A DNA stretch of 64,000 nucleotides from Geoanaerobacter pelophilus (GCF_018476885.1 NZ_JAHCVJ010000004.1:348345-412344); one strand, 5' to 3'. Counted from the stretch's first letter, positions 36,312-48,064 are shown. Notes: generated from the sequence alone by a model not told the origin. A program made the numbers and translations.

Positions 36312-36524
36312 TTATTTGACTGGATCGAAACCACCAGGATGAAATGGATGACATTTGACGAGCCGCTTGACTGTGAGCCAGACGCCACGTACTAAACCAT
36401 GTTTTCGTAGTGATTCTACTGCATATTGGGAGCAGCTGGGATAAAAGCGGCAGGAGGGAACCTTCAAGGGGGACAGGTACCGTTGATACAACGTAATGAT
36501 ATAAATAACGATCCTGTTAACCAT
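36312..36524 (-). CDS. yidD: membrane protein insertion efficiency factor YidD
   Basis: This 70-residue YidD has the family pattern ITLYQRYLSPLKVPSCRFYPSCSQYAVESLRKHG and the ending CHPFHPGGFDPVK. It is a small membrane-associated protein thought to aid YidC-dependent insertion. The ATG at 36524 overlaps the end of rnpA by 8 bases. A longer upstream frame only reads through rnpA and is not the real gene. Confidence 0.95.
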   Translation of the reverse strand: MVNRIVIYIITLYQRYLSPLKVPSCRFYPSCSQYAVESLRKHGLVRGVWLTVKRLVKCHPFHPGGFDPVK

Positions 36525-36879
36525 GCTCTGCCTTAAACTGCCGGAGTGTTCGCACAAGGTCATTGCAAACACCCCCCAAATCAAGGTGGGCAGCACTACT
36601 ACGGGCAATAATGGAATAATCGGCAGATTGAAACCATTTTTTGTTCAATCTGTAGCATTCCCGAACAAGGCGCTTTATATGATTTCGTACTACTGCCCCA
36701 CCAACTTTACGGCTGGCCGTTATTCCTATTTTCGCTGGCGAGTTGGAGCGAGGCAATCTTATGACAATAAAATGCCGGCCGGCAACTCTCCACCCTTCCC
36801 TGCTGACCCTAAGGAATTCTTCGCGACGGAGTAACCGTTCATTCTTCTTAAATGAATGAAGGGGCTCTTCCCTGGTCAA
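36517..36879 (-). CDS. rnpA: ribonuclease P protein component
   Basis: This 120-residue basic protein is the cofactor of the RNase P ribozyme that matures tRNA 5' ends. The family signature SRKVGGAVVRNHIKRLVRECYR is present. The TTG start at 36879 directly abuts the rpmH stop codon (36880-36882), and there is no strong ribosome site, so translation is likely coupled to rpmH. No in-frame ATG lies before the conserved region. Confidence 0.95.
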   Translation of the reverse strand: MTREEPLHSFKKNERLLRREEFLRVSREGWRVAGRHFIVIRLPRSNSPAKIGITASRKVGGAVVRNHIKRLVRECYRLNKKWFQSADYSIIARSSAAHLDLGGVCNDLVRTLRQFKAEHG

Positions 36880-37029
36880 TTACTTGCTAGCAATGGTTAC
36901 AGAGAGTCTTTTACGGCCTTTTGCCCGGCGACGCTTGATAACTAACCGACCATTTTTGGTCGCCATGCGAACTAAAAAACCATGAGTTCTTTTTCTGGAT
37001 GTATTGCTTGGCTGAAAAGTCCTTTTCAT
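36880..37029 (-). CDS. rpmH: 50S ribosomal protein L34
   Basis: This 49-residue L34 begins [20 protein letters not shown] and contains [20 protein letters not shown], ending SVTIASK. It is highly basic and buried in the 23S rRNA. AAGGAG precedes the ATG. It is the first gene of the minus-strand origin operon rpmH-rnpA-yidD-yidC-mnmE-mnmG-rsmG and lies back to back with dnaA. Confidence 0.97.
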   Translation of the reverse strand: MKRTFQPSNTSRKRTHGFLVRMATKNGRLVIKRRRAKGRKRLSVTIASK

Positions 37030-37080
37030 CTACCTACTCCTTAATTAGTTGTTACTTTTATACATACAATGGAAATGTGT

Positions 37081-37110
37081 TTTATACATGCTAATGCATT
37101 TATAAGTCAA
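37081..37110 (-). promoter_or_regulatory. predicted promoter of the rpmH operon
   Basis: On the minus strand, TTGACT (complement of 37105-37110) and TATAAA (complement of 37081-37086) have an 18-base spacer, about 50 bases upstream of rpmH. Confidence 0.65.
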
Positions 37111-37257
37111 CCGTAAATTCGCTAATTATTAAATAAATTAGCCTTGCAAATTAAGGTTCCCTCTGCTAGTCTTCAAAATCCAAAAAAGTAGTGTTGCTAT
37201 AGGAATATTCACTAAAAAGATTATGCCGTTGCAGAAACTTAAGGGGTGTTGGCCGGT

Positions 37258-37278
37258 TGTTGATAACCCTGTGTAAAA
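37258..37278. other. DnaA-box-like pair upstream of dnaA (left part of oriC)
   Basis: TGTTGATAA (37258-37266) and TGTGTAAAA (37270-37278) are, on the minus strand, TTATCAACA and TTTTACACA. The second matches the relaxed DnaA box TTWTNCACA; the first differs from TTATNCACA at one base and recurs exactly at 38877. They lie in the 334-base rpmH-dnaA gap, which also has the two divergent promoters and an AT-rich stretch at 37070-37210 but no other gene. Confidence 0.65.
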
Positions 37279-37307
37279 CGTGCCTGCAACTACTTAGATT
37301 TCAATAT

Positions 37308-37336
37308 TTGGCATTTCACTTTCCATCTCGTTTATT
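37308..37336 (+). promoter_or_regulatory. predicted dnaA promoter
   Basis: TTGGCA (37308-37313) and TTTATT (37331-37336) are spaced 17 bases apart, 45 bases before the chosen ATG. The DnaA-box-like pair lies 30-50 bases upstream, so self-regulation by DnaA is plausible. Confidence 0.45.
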
Positions 37337-37381
37337 AAACATCACCCTGCCATTTACATACAGGTGCCTCGGTTGACTTCC

Positions 37382-38734
37382 ATGGAAAAAATCTGGCAAG
37401 AGGTACAATTTAATATCTCCAAGGTCATGACTCCGCAGACCTTTAATGCTTGGATCAAGCCTATCAGGTTTCAGTCTGTGCAGGGTGATTATCTTATTTT
37501 GGAGGTTCCCGATTCTTTTTCCCGTGAATTCATCAAGGAAAAATACTCCGGCATTATTTCGGAAGCGATGACCGCATTGACAAGTACCAGTTATTCCCTT
37601 GAATTTGCCTTGCAGGAAAAACGAGATCCTATCCCTGAAACCCCGGTTCCGGCACCTGAGGCTGGTATTGATTCCAATGTAAACAAGGCTAAATCGGAAA
37701 AGGAAGCTGATTTTCAGACATTCCTGAATCCTAAATACACCTTTGAAAAATTTGTATGCGGCAGCAGTAACCAGTTTGCTTACGCAGCATCGCAGGCCGT
37801 GGCAAACAACCCGGCCACCAATTACAATCCTTTGTTCATTTATGGCGGTGTTGGTTTAGGCAAGACCCATCTGCTCATAGCCATCGGTAATCAGATCCTC
37901 GCCAGCAACAGTTCTGCCCGAATCTGTTACTACACTTCCGAAAAATTCATGAACGAGATGATCAACTCTTTGCGTCACAAGAAGATGGATGAATTTCGAA
38001 ATAAGTTTCGCAAGGCCGACGTTCTTCTCATTGACGATATCCAGTTCATGGCCAACAAGCCGGCAACACAGGAAGAGTTTTTCCATACCTTTAACTCGCT
38101 TTATGAATCTCATAAACAAATTGTACTAACTTCTGATAAGTTTCCCAAAGAGATACCTGACCTTGAAGAACGCCTCAGATCCCGTTTTGAATGGGGTCTC
38201 ATAGCCGATATTCAGCCTCCGGACACAGAAACCAAGAGCGCGATCCTCAAGAAGAAAGCCGAATTTGACGGAATTATGCTACCGGACGACGTTGCCCTGT
38301 TCCTTTCATCCAGTTCAGCGAGCAATGTGCGCGAGCTTGAGGGGATGTTGGTTCGCCTTGGCGCCTATTCAAGTCTTACCAATAGCAAAATTACCCTTAC
38401 TATGGCCCGTGAAGTGCTCAAGGATATCATCGTTGATAAATCCAAGGATATTTCCATAGAAAGCATACAAAAGACTGTTGCCGACCATTTTCAGCTCAAA
38501 GTGAGTGATCTTAAATCGGACAAGAGAATAAAAACACTAGTCGTTCCGCGGCAGATCGCTATCTACATCTGCCGTGAGCTCACCAAGGCTTCCTATCCTG
38601 AAATTGGCGAAAAATTCGGTGGCAAAGACCATTCAACCGTCATTCATTCGGTAAAAAAGATTGAAAAATTATTTGCCCAAGATAATGAGATACGAAATAC
38701 CATCGACTTTATCAAGAGAAGCCTGTTGAGTTGA
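37382..38734 (+). CDS. dnaA: chromosomal replication initiator DnaA
   Basis: This 450-residue AAA+ initiator opens the origin. Domain I begins EKIWQEVQFNISKVMTPQTFNAWI, and domain II is a short Pro/Glu linker. Domain III has Walker A GGVGLGKTHLL near residue 155 and VLLIDDIQFM. Domain IV carries the DNA-binding signature KDHSTVIHSVKKIEKL. The start is uncertain. ATG at 37382 fits the usual N-terminus but has no clear ribosome site; TTG at 37373 has AGGTG upstream, and GTG at 37364 is also in frame. DnaA-box-like sites lie on both sides of the gene. Confidence 0.97.
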   Translation: MEKIWQEVQFNISKVMTPQTFNAWIKPIRFQSVQGDYLILEVPDSFSREFIKEKYSGIISEAMTALTSTSYSLEFALQEKRDPIPETPVPAPEAGIDSNVNKAKSEKEADFQTFLNPKYTFEKFVCGSSNQFAYAASQAVANNPATNYNPLFIYGGVGLGKTHLLIAIGNQILASNSSARICYYTSEKFMNEMINSLRHKKMDEFRNKFRKADVLLIDDIQFMANKPATQEEFFHTFNSLYESHKQIVLTSDKFPKEIPDLEERLRSRFEWGLIADIQPPDTETKSAILKKKAEFDGIMLPDDVALFLSSSSASNVRELEGMLVRLGAYSSLTNSKITLTMAREVLKDIIVDKSKDISIESIQKTVADHFQLKVSDLKSDKRIKTLVVPRQIAIYICRELTKASYPEIGEKFGGKDHSTVIHSVKKIEKLFAQDNEIRNTIDFIKRSLLS

Positions 38735-38745
38735 CTGTGGCATGG

Positions 38746-38885
38746 TGTTGAAAACCGGCATGATCTGTTGAAACATTATTCAAGCTGTGGAAACAGTTTT
38801 CTTATCACCAATGTTGTACGGTAATATATGTTTATTTAACTACTTAAACTAGCACTGCTTTTAGTGATCAATCAACTTATCAACA
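38746..38885. other. DnaA-box-like cluster between dnaA and dnaN (right part of oriC)
   Basis: Three plus-strand sites lie exactly 20 bases apart: TGTTGAAAA (38746), TGTTGAAAC (38766) and TGTGGAAAC (38786). They are followed by TTATCACCA (38802) and TTATCAACA (38877) in the other direction. Next comes a very AT-rich tract (38900-38935) that could be the unwinding element. The 209-base gap also contains a TATAAT box (38907-38912) for dnaN. Assignment to oriC rests on position and motif similarity. Confidence 0.65.
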
Positions 38886-38943
38886 GGGCTTACTATTACT
38901 ACTGCCTATAATCTATTATTAAATATAATAATAAGGAGGGATC

Positions 38944-40062
38944 ATGGAATTTAGAATTCTCAAGGAACCTTTTTTACGAGCCTTGCAAAGAGTGCAGGGA
39001 ATCGTTGAAAAAAAGAACACCATGCCAATCCTGTCAAATGTTCTTATCGAAGCTGTCAACGACAATATATACATTCTTGCTACTGACTTGGAAGTCGGCA
39101 TAAAAACTTCGCATTCTGCATCTGTTATTGCCGAAGGAAAAATCACGGTATCGGCAAAGAAAATATATGAGATAATCAAAGAGTTATCTGAAGACGAGAT
39201 AACATTTAAAACAAAAGACAATGACTGGGTTGAACTAAAGAGCGGAAAGGCTCAGTTTAACATAGTTGGTTTGTCACCTGACGAGTTTCCATATTTTCCA
39301 AGAATTCACGATGAAAATTTAGTCAAAATCAGTGGCAGTATGCTCAATGACATGATTGAGAAGACATCCTATGCAATATGTCATGATGAAACCAAATACA
39401 ATCTCAATGGAATTTTTGTTAAAGCTGTAGAAGACGGAGACAAAAAGCTGTTAAGGATGGTAGCGACTGACGGACACAGATTGTCTATCGTTGAGCGCGA
39501 ATTGACAGGATCGATCTGTCCTGAACTAAGCGCTGGCGCTATATTCCCTAAAAAAGGGATCTTAGAGCTAAAGAAGATAACTGAGGATGTTACAGACGAT
39601 ATAGAAATGACTTTTATGGATAACAGCGCTGTTGTCAAGAAAGGTGATACCATAGTCGTCATGAGGCTGGTGGATGGTGAATTCCCTGATTACACAAGGG
39701 TAGTACCCGCAAATAACGATCTTCTGGTTACCATTGAAAGAGAGCCATTCTTACGGGCACTGAAAAGAATAGCCATTCTTTCGAGTGAGAAGTTTAAAGG
39801 CGTTAAATTTAATATTGATCCAGATGTTCTCGAAATATCCTCCAGTAACCCCGAAGTAGGTGAAGCCAAGGAAGAAATTGAAATCACTTATACGGGCAAT
39901 ACGATGGTTACTCGCTTCAATGCAAAGTACATCATCGATGTACTTTCCGTACTGGGAGATGACTCTGTTCAGTTGCATATGAAAAGTGAAATGACTCCGG
40001 CAATTATAAAACCATCGTCTGATCAGGGGTTTCAGGCTATTATCATGCCGATGAGACTGTGA
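38944..40062 (+). CDS. dnaN: DNA polymerase III beta sliding clamp
   Basis: This 372-residue clamp tethers polymerase III to DNA. Its three-domain fold is recognisable from MEFRILKEPFLRALQRVQGIVEKKNTMPILSNVLIEA at the start, VATDGHRLS in the middle and the C-terminal IMPMRL that closes the hydrophobic pocket. AAGGAGGG precedes the ATG. It follows dnaA across the AT-rich origin segment and is closed by a terminator before recF. Confidence 0.98.
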   Translation: MEFRILKEPFLRALQRVQGIVEKKNTMPILSNVLIEAVNDNIYILATDLEVGIKTSHSASVIAEGKITVSAKKIYEIIKELSEDEITFKTKDNDWVELKSGKAQFNIVGLSPDEFPYFPRIHDENLVKISGSMLNDMIEKTSYAICHDETKYNLNGIFVKAVEDGDKKLLRMVATDGHRLSIVERELTGSICPELSAGAIFPKKGILELKKITEDVTDDIEMTFMDNSAVVKKGDTIVVMRLVDGEFPDYTRVVPANNDLLVTIEREPFLRALKRIAILSSEKFKGVKFNIDPDVLEISSSNPEVGEAKEEIEITYTGNTMVTRFNAKYIIDVLSVLGDDSVQLHMKSEMTPAIIKPSSDQGFQAIIMPMRL

Positions 40063-40093
40063 CGGCTACTGATTGGACAATAGAGAACCAAAG

Positions 40094-40120
40094 AGGCCTC
40101 TCAGTCCGAGCGGCCTTTTT
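40094..40120 (+). terminator. terminator behind dnaN
   Basis: AGGCC-T-CTC, loop AGTCC, GAG-C-GGCCT, followed by TTTTT (40116-40120). RecF begins 15 bases later, so this may only partly end transcription. Confidence 0.75.
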
Positions 40121-40134
40121 AGCGATGCAGCGCC

Positions 40135-41229
40135 ATGATTCTTAACAAGCTTTCAGTACAGTCGTTCCGAAATCTTGAAACCGCTTCTTTTGAATTCGGC
40201 AATGGTTTTAATATCTTCTGTGGCGATAATGCCCAAGGTAAAACCAATATCCTTGAGTCCATTTACCTGCTTGGAACACTTAAATCGTTCCGCATGGCAA
40301 AGAATTGCGACCTGATAAACTGGGAAAAACAATTTTCATTGGTTAAAGGGGTTACCTGCGAAGAGGGGCTGGTACGTGAAGTGGCTCTCCTTCTGGATCG
40401 AACGAGTAAAAAGGTCAGAGTTGACCAGAAAAATGTAGTAAGAGTAGCGGATTTTTTTGGCATTCTCACGGTGGTACTGTTTGCGCCGGAAGAATTGACA
40501 ATGGTCAGGGGTGCTCCGGAATCGCGCAGGCGTTATCTGGATCGAGCAATATTTGCCGGAGATATGATTTATCTTACCAGGCATCATGAGTACCTGAGAA
40601 TTCTCAAACAACGAAATTCTCTGCTCAAAAGCGGTGACACCAGCTCGTTAGAACCTTGGAGTGAACAGTTGGCAGTTTCCGGGGCTCATATTGTCACTAG
40701 TCGCATCAGTTATCTGAGTATGATTGACAAGCATCTGAAGGAGACTTTCAGAGAGATCAGCGGCACCGCAGATGAAGCCGGTATTGAATATCATTCCGGT
40801 AACTCTCGCTACACCGACGATTTTACAGACAATGTTAATATAATATCCACGGCGCTGAATAAGCTTAAGGAACAAGAGATTGTACAGCGCACTACGCTGA
40901 TCGGTCCACATCGGGACGACGTGTTTTTTTCCTTGAATGGAAAGCCGTTAAAGACCTCTGGTTCGCAAGGACAGCAACGCTGCTTTATCCTGGCGCTTAA
41001 GATGGCTGAGATTGAGCTTCTCAGGAAATCTCGATCTGTGTCGCCGGTGCTGCTGCTTGACGACATGACGAGCGAACTCGACAGTCAAAGGACATCGAAC
41101 TTGCTGCAGTTTCTGGCAGACAGGAACATGCAGGTATTTGTTACAACGACAAGTATGGATAATTTGAAAATGTTTAATAATAACAGCATGCGGCTGTTTC
41201 ACGTGAAACGGGGAACCGTCGATATTTGA
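40135..41229 (+). CDS. recF: recombination protein RecF
   Basis: This 364-residue SMC-like ATPase loads RecA at gapped DNA with RecO and RecR. It has Walker A GDNAQGKTN at residues 30-38, the signature SGSQGQQRCFILALKMAE, and Walker B PVLLLDDMTSELD. The length is normal. There is no strong ribosome site before the ATG. A near-perfect parS site lies inside the last 12 codons (RLFHVKRG). Confidence 0.97.
   Translation: MILNKLSVQSFRNLETASFEFGNGFNIFCGDNAQGKTNILESIYLLGTLKSFRMAKNCDLINWEKQFSLVKGVTCEEGLVREVALLLDRTSKKVRVDQKNVVRVADFFGILTVVLFAPEELTMVRGAPESRRRYLDRAIFAGDMIYLTRHHEYLRILKQRNSLLKSGDTSSLEPWSEQLAVSGAHIVTSRISYLSMIDKHLKETFREISGTADEAGIEYHSGNSRYTDDFTDNVNIISTALNKLKEQEIVQRTTLIGPHRDDVFFSLNGKPLKTSGSQGQQRCFILALKMAEIELLRKSRSVSPVLLLDDMTSELDSQRTSNLLQFLADRNMQVFVTTTSMDNLKMFNNNSMRLFHVKRGTVDI
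41195..41210. other. parS centromere site, right of the origin
   Basis: TGTTTCACGTGAAACG matches the parS consensus at 15 of 16 positions. It lies within the end of recF, about 2.5 kb right of dnaA, and mirrors the site at 33300 on the other flank. Confidence 0.88.
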
Positions 41230-41253
41230 ATGAATTGCGTTAATTAGATTTGA

Positions 41254-43644
<2,391 letters not shown>

Positions 43645-43742
43645 AATTCAGGCCTAAGGGACAGGACCGCTATTCACGGGATTTCGCACTGCTCCCTTGA
43701 AACCGGTCCGAAACCGGCAGCCAGTCAATTTAAGAGGTTGTA

Positions 43743-46316
43743 ATGATAGATCAGAACAGCAACAAGATTGCAGTCAACATTGAAGATGAAATGAAGCGGT
43801 CCTACATGGACTACGCCATGTCGGTCATCATCGGCCGGGCGCTTCCCGATGTGCGCGACGGCCTGAAGCCGGTTCACCGGCGTTGCCTCTTTGCCATGTA
43901 CGACATGAGCAACGACTGGAACAAGCCATACAAGAAGTCGGCCCGTGTCGTCGGTGATGTCATCGGTAAGTATCACCCCCATGGTGACACGGCGGTATAC
44001 GACACCATTGTCAGGATGGCCCAGGACTTCTCTTTGCGCTACCCATTGGTGGACGGTCAGGGCAACTTCGGTTCGGTGGACGGGGACTCACCGGCGGCCA
44101 TGCGTTATACCGAGATTCGCATGGATCAGCTTGCCCATGAACTCCTTGCCGACCTGGACAAGGAAACGGTTGATACCGGCCCTAACTACGATGACTCGTT
44201 ACAGGAGCCACTGGTTCTTCCCTCAAAGTTTCCCAACCTCCTGGTCAATGGTTCCGCCGGTATTGCTGTCGGTATGGCGACCAACATCCCGCCCCATAAC
44301 CTTACCGAGGTTATCAACGGCATCATCGCGGTTATTGATAATCCTGAAATCGGTTACGAAGAGCTGCTCTGCCTGATACCCGGCCCCGATTTCCCCACCG
44401 GCGGATTCATCTACGGTCGCGAAGGGATCCGCTCGGCATATCGCAATGGTCGGGGCATTGTGCAGATGCGGGCCAGAGCTGTAGTTGAAACCCAGAAGAA
44501 GTCGGAGCGCCAGTCGATCGTTGTTACCGAGATCCCTTATCAGGTGAACAAGGCGAGACTTGTCGAAAAAATCGCCGAACTGGTGAAAGAGAAGAAGCTG
44601 GAAGGTATCTCCGACTTACGGGACGAGTCTGACCGCGAGGGAATGCGAATCGTCATCGAGCTGAAAAGGGATGAAGAGCCGCAGATCATTCTCAACCACC
44701 TCTACAAACAGACCCAGATGCAGTCGTCCTTCGGCATCATCATGCTTGCCATTGTCAACGGCCGCCCCCGGGTGCTGTCGTTGCGCGAGATGATCGATTA
44801 CTTTATAGACCACAGGCGGGAGATCGTTACTCGCCGCACCATATTCGATCTGAAAAAGGCCGAGGCCAGGGCTCATATCCTCGAAGGTCTGAAGATTGCC
44901 CTTGATTGGCTCGATGCGGTGATAGAATTGATTCGCTCCTCCCCTACCCCGCCGGAAGCGAAACAGGGGCTTATGGATGGCAAGTTCGCCGACCCTGAAT
45001 TTTTGAAAAGGCTCGATCTGCCGGTACCTGCAGGGTACCAGAGTGTAAGGCTCTCCGAACTGCAGGCCCAGGCGATTCTTGAGATGCGTCTGCAACGGCT
45101 CACCGGCCTTGAGCGGGACAAGATTATCAGCGAATATGAGGAGATCCTTCGTTATATCTCCAGACTCAAAGAAATTCTTGCTTCTGAAGCGGAGATCCTC
45201 AAGATCATCGTTGCCGAGCTGGTAGAGTTGAAGGAGAAATTCGGCGATGAGCGGCGGACCGAGATCATTGACCAGACCGCTGAAATATCGCTGGAGGACA
45301 CCATTGTCGAGGAAGACATGGTGGTTACGGTCAGCCATACCGGTTACATCAAGCGCAATGCGGTAACCTTGTACCGGGCGCAACGCCGAGGTGGCAAGGG
45401 TAAAACAGGGATGAAAACCAAAGATGAGGATTTTGTCGAGCATCTGTTCATCGCCTCGTCCAAGGATCACCTGATGTTTTTCACCGATGCTGGCAGGTGC
45501 TACTGGATGAAGGTTTATGAAATACCGGAGGGCGGGCGCGCCACCAGAGGCAAGGCCATCGTAAACCTGCTCAACCTCAATCAGGGCGAAAAGATTTCAG
45601 CGATTCTTTCAGTAAAAGAGTTCAGCGAAGATCGCTTCCTGATGATGGCAACCCGCCAGGGCGTGGTCAAGAAAAGTCCGCTGCGTGAATATTCCAATAT
45701 CCGCTCGGGCGGGATTATTGCCGTTAACCTGGATGAAGGGGACAAGCTGATTTCCGTTGCCATAACCGACGGCAAACAGGACGTGTTGCTGGCATCAAAG
45801 AACGGCAAATCGATCCGCTTCAAAGAGGCGGATGCCAGACCGATGGGGCGCGTATCGCGCGGCGTGCGCGGCATGACGCTGGAAGACGACGATATGGTTA
45901 TCGGTATGGAAATCCTAAACGACAGCTTTGTCGGATCATCGCTGTTCACGGTAACAGAGCACGGCTATGGAAAACGCACTGAACTGAGCGAGTACCGGCT
46001 CCAGTCCAGGAGCGGTAAAGGGATTATCACCATCAAAACCACGGAGCGTAATGGCTGCGTCGTTGACATCAAACAGGTAACCGACGAAAATGACCTGATG
46101 CTGATCACTGATCAGGGCAAGATCATCAGGATGCCGGTTGCCGGCTTCTCGGTAATCGGCCGCAACACCCAGGGTGTCCGGCTAATGGTCACCGAAGCAG
46201 AAGAGCGGATCGTTGCTGTTGCCAAACTTGCCGAAAAGGACGACAGTGAAGATCTTGCTGGCGACGATGAAGAGTTTGCGGAGATTGACACTCCAGAGGT
46301 TGTGGAAGAAGATTAG
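43743..46316 (+). CDS. gyrA: DNA gyrase subunit A
   Basis: This is the 857-residue cleavage-religation subunit. The catalytic tyrosine is Tyr122 in AMRYTEIRM. The quinolone-determining region reads [10 protein letters not shown], with Thr83 and Asp87 (E. coli numbering), that is threonine where E. coli has serine. The C-terminal beta-pinwheel contains the GyrA-box-like [13 protein letters not shown], which supports wrapping and thus gyrase rather than topoisomerase IV. The tail is strongly acidic. AAGAGG precedes the ATG. Confidence 0.98.
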   Translation: MIDQNSNKIAVNIEDEMKRSYMDYAMSVIIGRALPDVRDGLKPVHRRCLFAMYDMSNDWNKPYKKSARVVGDVIGKYHPHGDTAVYDTIVRMAQDFSLRYPLVDGQGNFGSVDGDSPAAMRYTEIRMDQLAHELLADLDKETVDTGPNYDDSLQEPLVLPSKFPNLLVNGSAGIAVGMATNIPPHNLTEVINGIIAVIDNPEIGYEELLCLIPGPDFPTGGFIYGREGIRSAYRNGRGIVQMRARAVVETQKKSERQSIVVTEIPYQVNKARLVEKIAELVKEKKLEGISDLRDESDREGMRIVIELKRDEEPQIILNHLYKQTQMQSSFGIIMLAIVNGRPRVLSLREMIDYFIDHRREIVTRRTIFDLKKAEARAHILEGLKIALDWLDAVIELIRSSPTPPEAKQGLMDGKFADPEFLKRLDLPVPAGYQSVRLSELQAQAILEMRLQRLTGLERDKIISEYEEILRYISRLKEILASEAEILKIIVAELVELKEKFGDERRTEIIDQTAEISLEDTIVEEDMVVTVSHTGYIKRNAVTLYRAQRRGGKGKTGMKTKDEDFVEHLFIASSKDHLMFFTDAGRCYWMKVYEIPEGGRATRGKAIVNLLNLNQGEKISAILSVKEFSEDRFLMMATRQGVVKKSPLREYSNIRSGGIIAVNLDEGDKLISVAITDGKQDVLLASKNGKSIRFKEADARPMGRVSRGVRGMTLEDDDMVIGMEILNDSFVGSSLFTVTEHGYGKRTELSEYRLQSRSGKGIITIKTTERNGCVVDIKQVTDENDLMLITDQGKIIRMPVAGFSVIGRNTQGVRLMVTEAEERIVAVAKLAEKDDSEDLAGDDEEFAEIDTPEVVEED

Positions 46317-46327
46317 GACTCGACATT

Positions 46328-47914
46328 GTGACTATGGAACGGCACAGAACTCTTGATAACAGTCTCAAGGAGCGGCACGACATCATTCGCCTGTTGAAGC
46401 AGGTTGAACGGGAAGATGTGTCTTTCGATGAGATCGATACCATCGGTCGCTCACTGAAACTGGCTGGGAAAAGAGCCCTTACTCCCCTGCTCAAGCGGCT
46501 GTGGCAAGAGACGGACGGAGAGCTGATCTCCAGATTCGCTTACTTGCTGGATTTCTTTGATGAGGAGCCATGGCTTGACCAGCTGATACAGGTTGCGCTC
46601 CGCAGAACCGATCTGGACAGTTCCGCCAAATCAGCGCTGCTTGGAGCGTTGCAGGATTATGGCGTGGATATTACCACCCCGCCCTTTGCCAATATGCTGG
46701 ACGATCTGGGTGGTCCCCTTGCCGAAACCCTACCCCGGATGCTCGACCGGGGTGAGGAGGGGCTGATTGAGTTCATGGAGGACTTTCTCCAATATCCTCA
46801 GGAGATGCAGACTGCCATAATTCAAGAAATGGCTCAGATCGCGGACCCCAGAGTGTTGCAGCTTCTTGAGATCATGCTCGGGCTTGATTCGCCTGAACTA
46901 CTCAAGGAAATCGTGACGACACTGGGGAAGATTCGCGACAGTGCTGCAGCAGATGTGCTGGCCCGGTGTGCTGCTGCAAAAGAACAACCTCTGGCTGACC
47001 TTTGCCTGAGGAGTTTGCGGCGCTTGGCTTTTTTGGACATAACCCCCTCAACTTCGGATCTTCAGCTCTCGGCCAGTCAGTTTCACGTGTCATGGGCAAG
47101 TCCGCTGGACGGGGCAGGATACCGAACCCTCTGGTTTGCCCGTTGGGGCGGGCCGGGAATGCTCTCGTTCATATGCCTGCATCTGCATGAGACCACCGGG
47201 GTCAGGGCTGCCTGGGGCTCAAGCTCGATCTCGGTAACGGAATTTGACAATATCAGCAGGGATCGGGTTATCGAGGATGGTCTGGTCAGGGTGGATATCA
47301 GTTATGCCTTGCAGCTGCTCCGCGATGCCTTATTCCGGAACCGGGATACTCTGTTCCAATTACCGCCAGAATATTACGTCCTAAAGGGGATTTTCAAGGG
47401 TGAAGAGCTGATCCCCACTCCGTATCTGCCGGATTTCACCGAGTTTGATCTGAATGCCTTGGCCCATTCCACCAAGTTGCTTATGGACGGAGCCAGGCTT
47501 TTTGAGGACGATTGCTTTGCCGGCTGGTACATGGCCACTTGTCGGGTCTATGACTTTGCCGAAGAGTGGATAGCGCTTGAAAAAAAAGGTGATGGCAAGT
47601 CACTGGCAAAGGGGCTTGATGCCATACTCGATCGCTATTGCCGCGATCTCATTGCCCCGATTGTTGATCAGATCAGAAACCGTTTGCTGCTCACTGCGGA
47701 TCTCCTGCTCAAGACCGGCAGGGAGCGATCGCTTGTGGAAACTACGCTTGCCTCGGCCATGAGCCTGGGCAGCTTTGCCATGCCGTATCATTTGCATCCG
47801 TTTATTCGGCAACTGGCGCTGGAAAGCATGGATGCGGCTCGTGTGGCTTTAGATGAAGGCTATGACCTGAGAGAGCATCCGCATGAAGCGGATGATGACG
47901 AATGGCTCGACTAG
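46328..47914 (+). CDS. HEAT-repeat-like protein of unknown function
   Basis: This 528-residue protein has an N-terminal half that reads as tandem helix pairs of HEAT type (LTPLLKRLWQETDGELISRFAYLLDFF, DPRVLQLLEIMLGLDSPELLKEIVTTLGKIRDS), a protein-protein interaction scaffold. The C-terminal half does not match a family I know. It has no signal peptide, so it is cytoplasmic. The GTG start at 46328 has AGGA upstream; ATG at 46334 is an alternative. It lies 11 bases behind gyrA, so it is co-transcribed with gyrase, and it ends just before repeat copy 2. Confidence 0.72.
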   Translation: MTMERHRTLDNSLKERHDIIRLLKQVEREDVSFDEIDTIGRSLKLAGKRALTPLLKRLWQETDGELISRFAYLLDFFDEEPWLDQLIQVALRRTDLDSSAKSALLGALQDYGVDITTPPFANMLDDLGGPLAETLPRMLDRGEEGLIEFMEDFLQYPQEMQTAIIQEMAQIADPRVLQLLEIMLGLDSPELLKEIVTTLGKIRDSAAADVLARCAAAKEQPLADLCLRSLRRLAFLDITPSTSDLQLSASQFHVSWASPLDGAGYRTLWFARWGGPGMLSFICLHLHETTGVRAAWGSSSISVTEFDNISRDRVIEDGLVRVDISYALQLLRDALFRNRDTLFQLPPEYYVLKGIFKGEELIPTPYLPDFTEFDLNALAHSTKLLMDGARLFEDDCFAGWYMATCRVYDFAEEWIALEKKGDGKSLAKGLDAILDRYCRDLIAPIVDQIRNRLLLTADLLLKTGRERSLVETTLASAMSLGSFAMPYHLHPFIRQLALESMDAARVALDEGYDLREHPHEADDDEWLD

Positions 47915-47921
47915 TCTGGTA

Positions 47922-48035
47922 AACGGTTCTTTTCCGCCCTGGCGGTGTCAATCCGCGGAGTCGCTTGTACGGCGTACTGACCAGTACGCCTCCGCGCTTC
48001 TCCTTGATTTCCTTGCCAGAACGAAAAACTCCTCG
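47922..48035 (+). repeat. dispersed imperfect palindrome, copy 2
   Basis: The outer arms are TTTTCCGCCCTGGC and GCCAGAACGAAAAA. A middle stem is formed by CGCGGAG (47954-47960) and CTCCGCG. The centre is a perfect nine-pair hairpin GGCGTACTG (47971-47979) / CAGTACGCC (47982-47990). It begins 7 bases behind the stop of the HEAT-repeat gene and ends 29 bases before gpsA. The hairpin bases differ from copy 1 on both arms, with pairing kept. Confidence 0.85.
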
Positions 48036-48064
48036 TTTCCTGAAATCGCTTTACGGAGTGAGAT

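Noticed and set aside
47082..47097. third parS-like site in the HEAT-repeat gene
   Set aside because: Only one half (GTTTCACGTG) matches; the other half has four mismatches in five or six bases, so ParB binding is unlikely.
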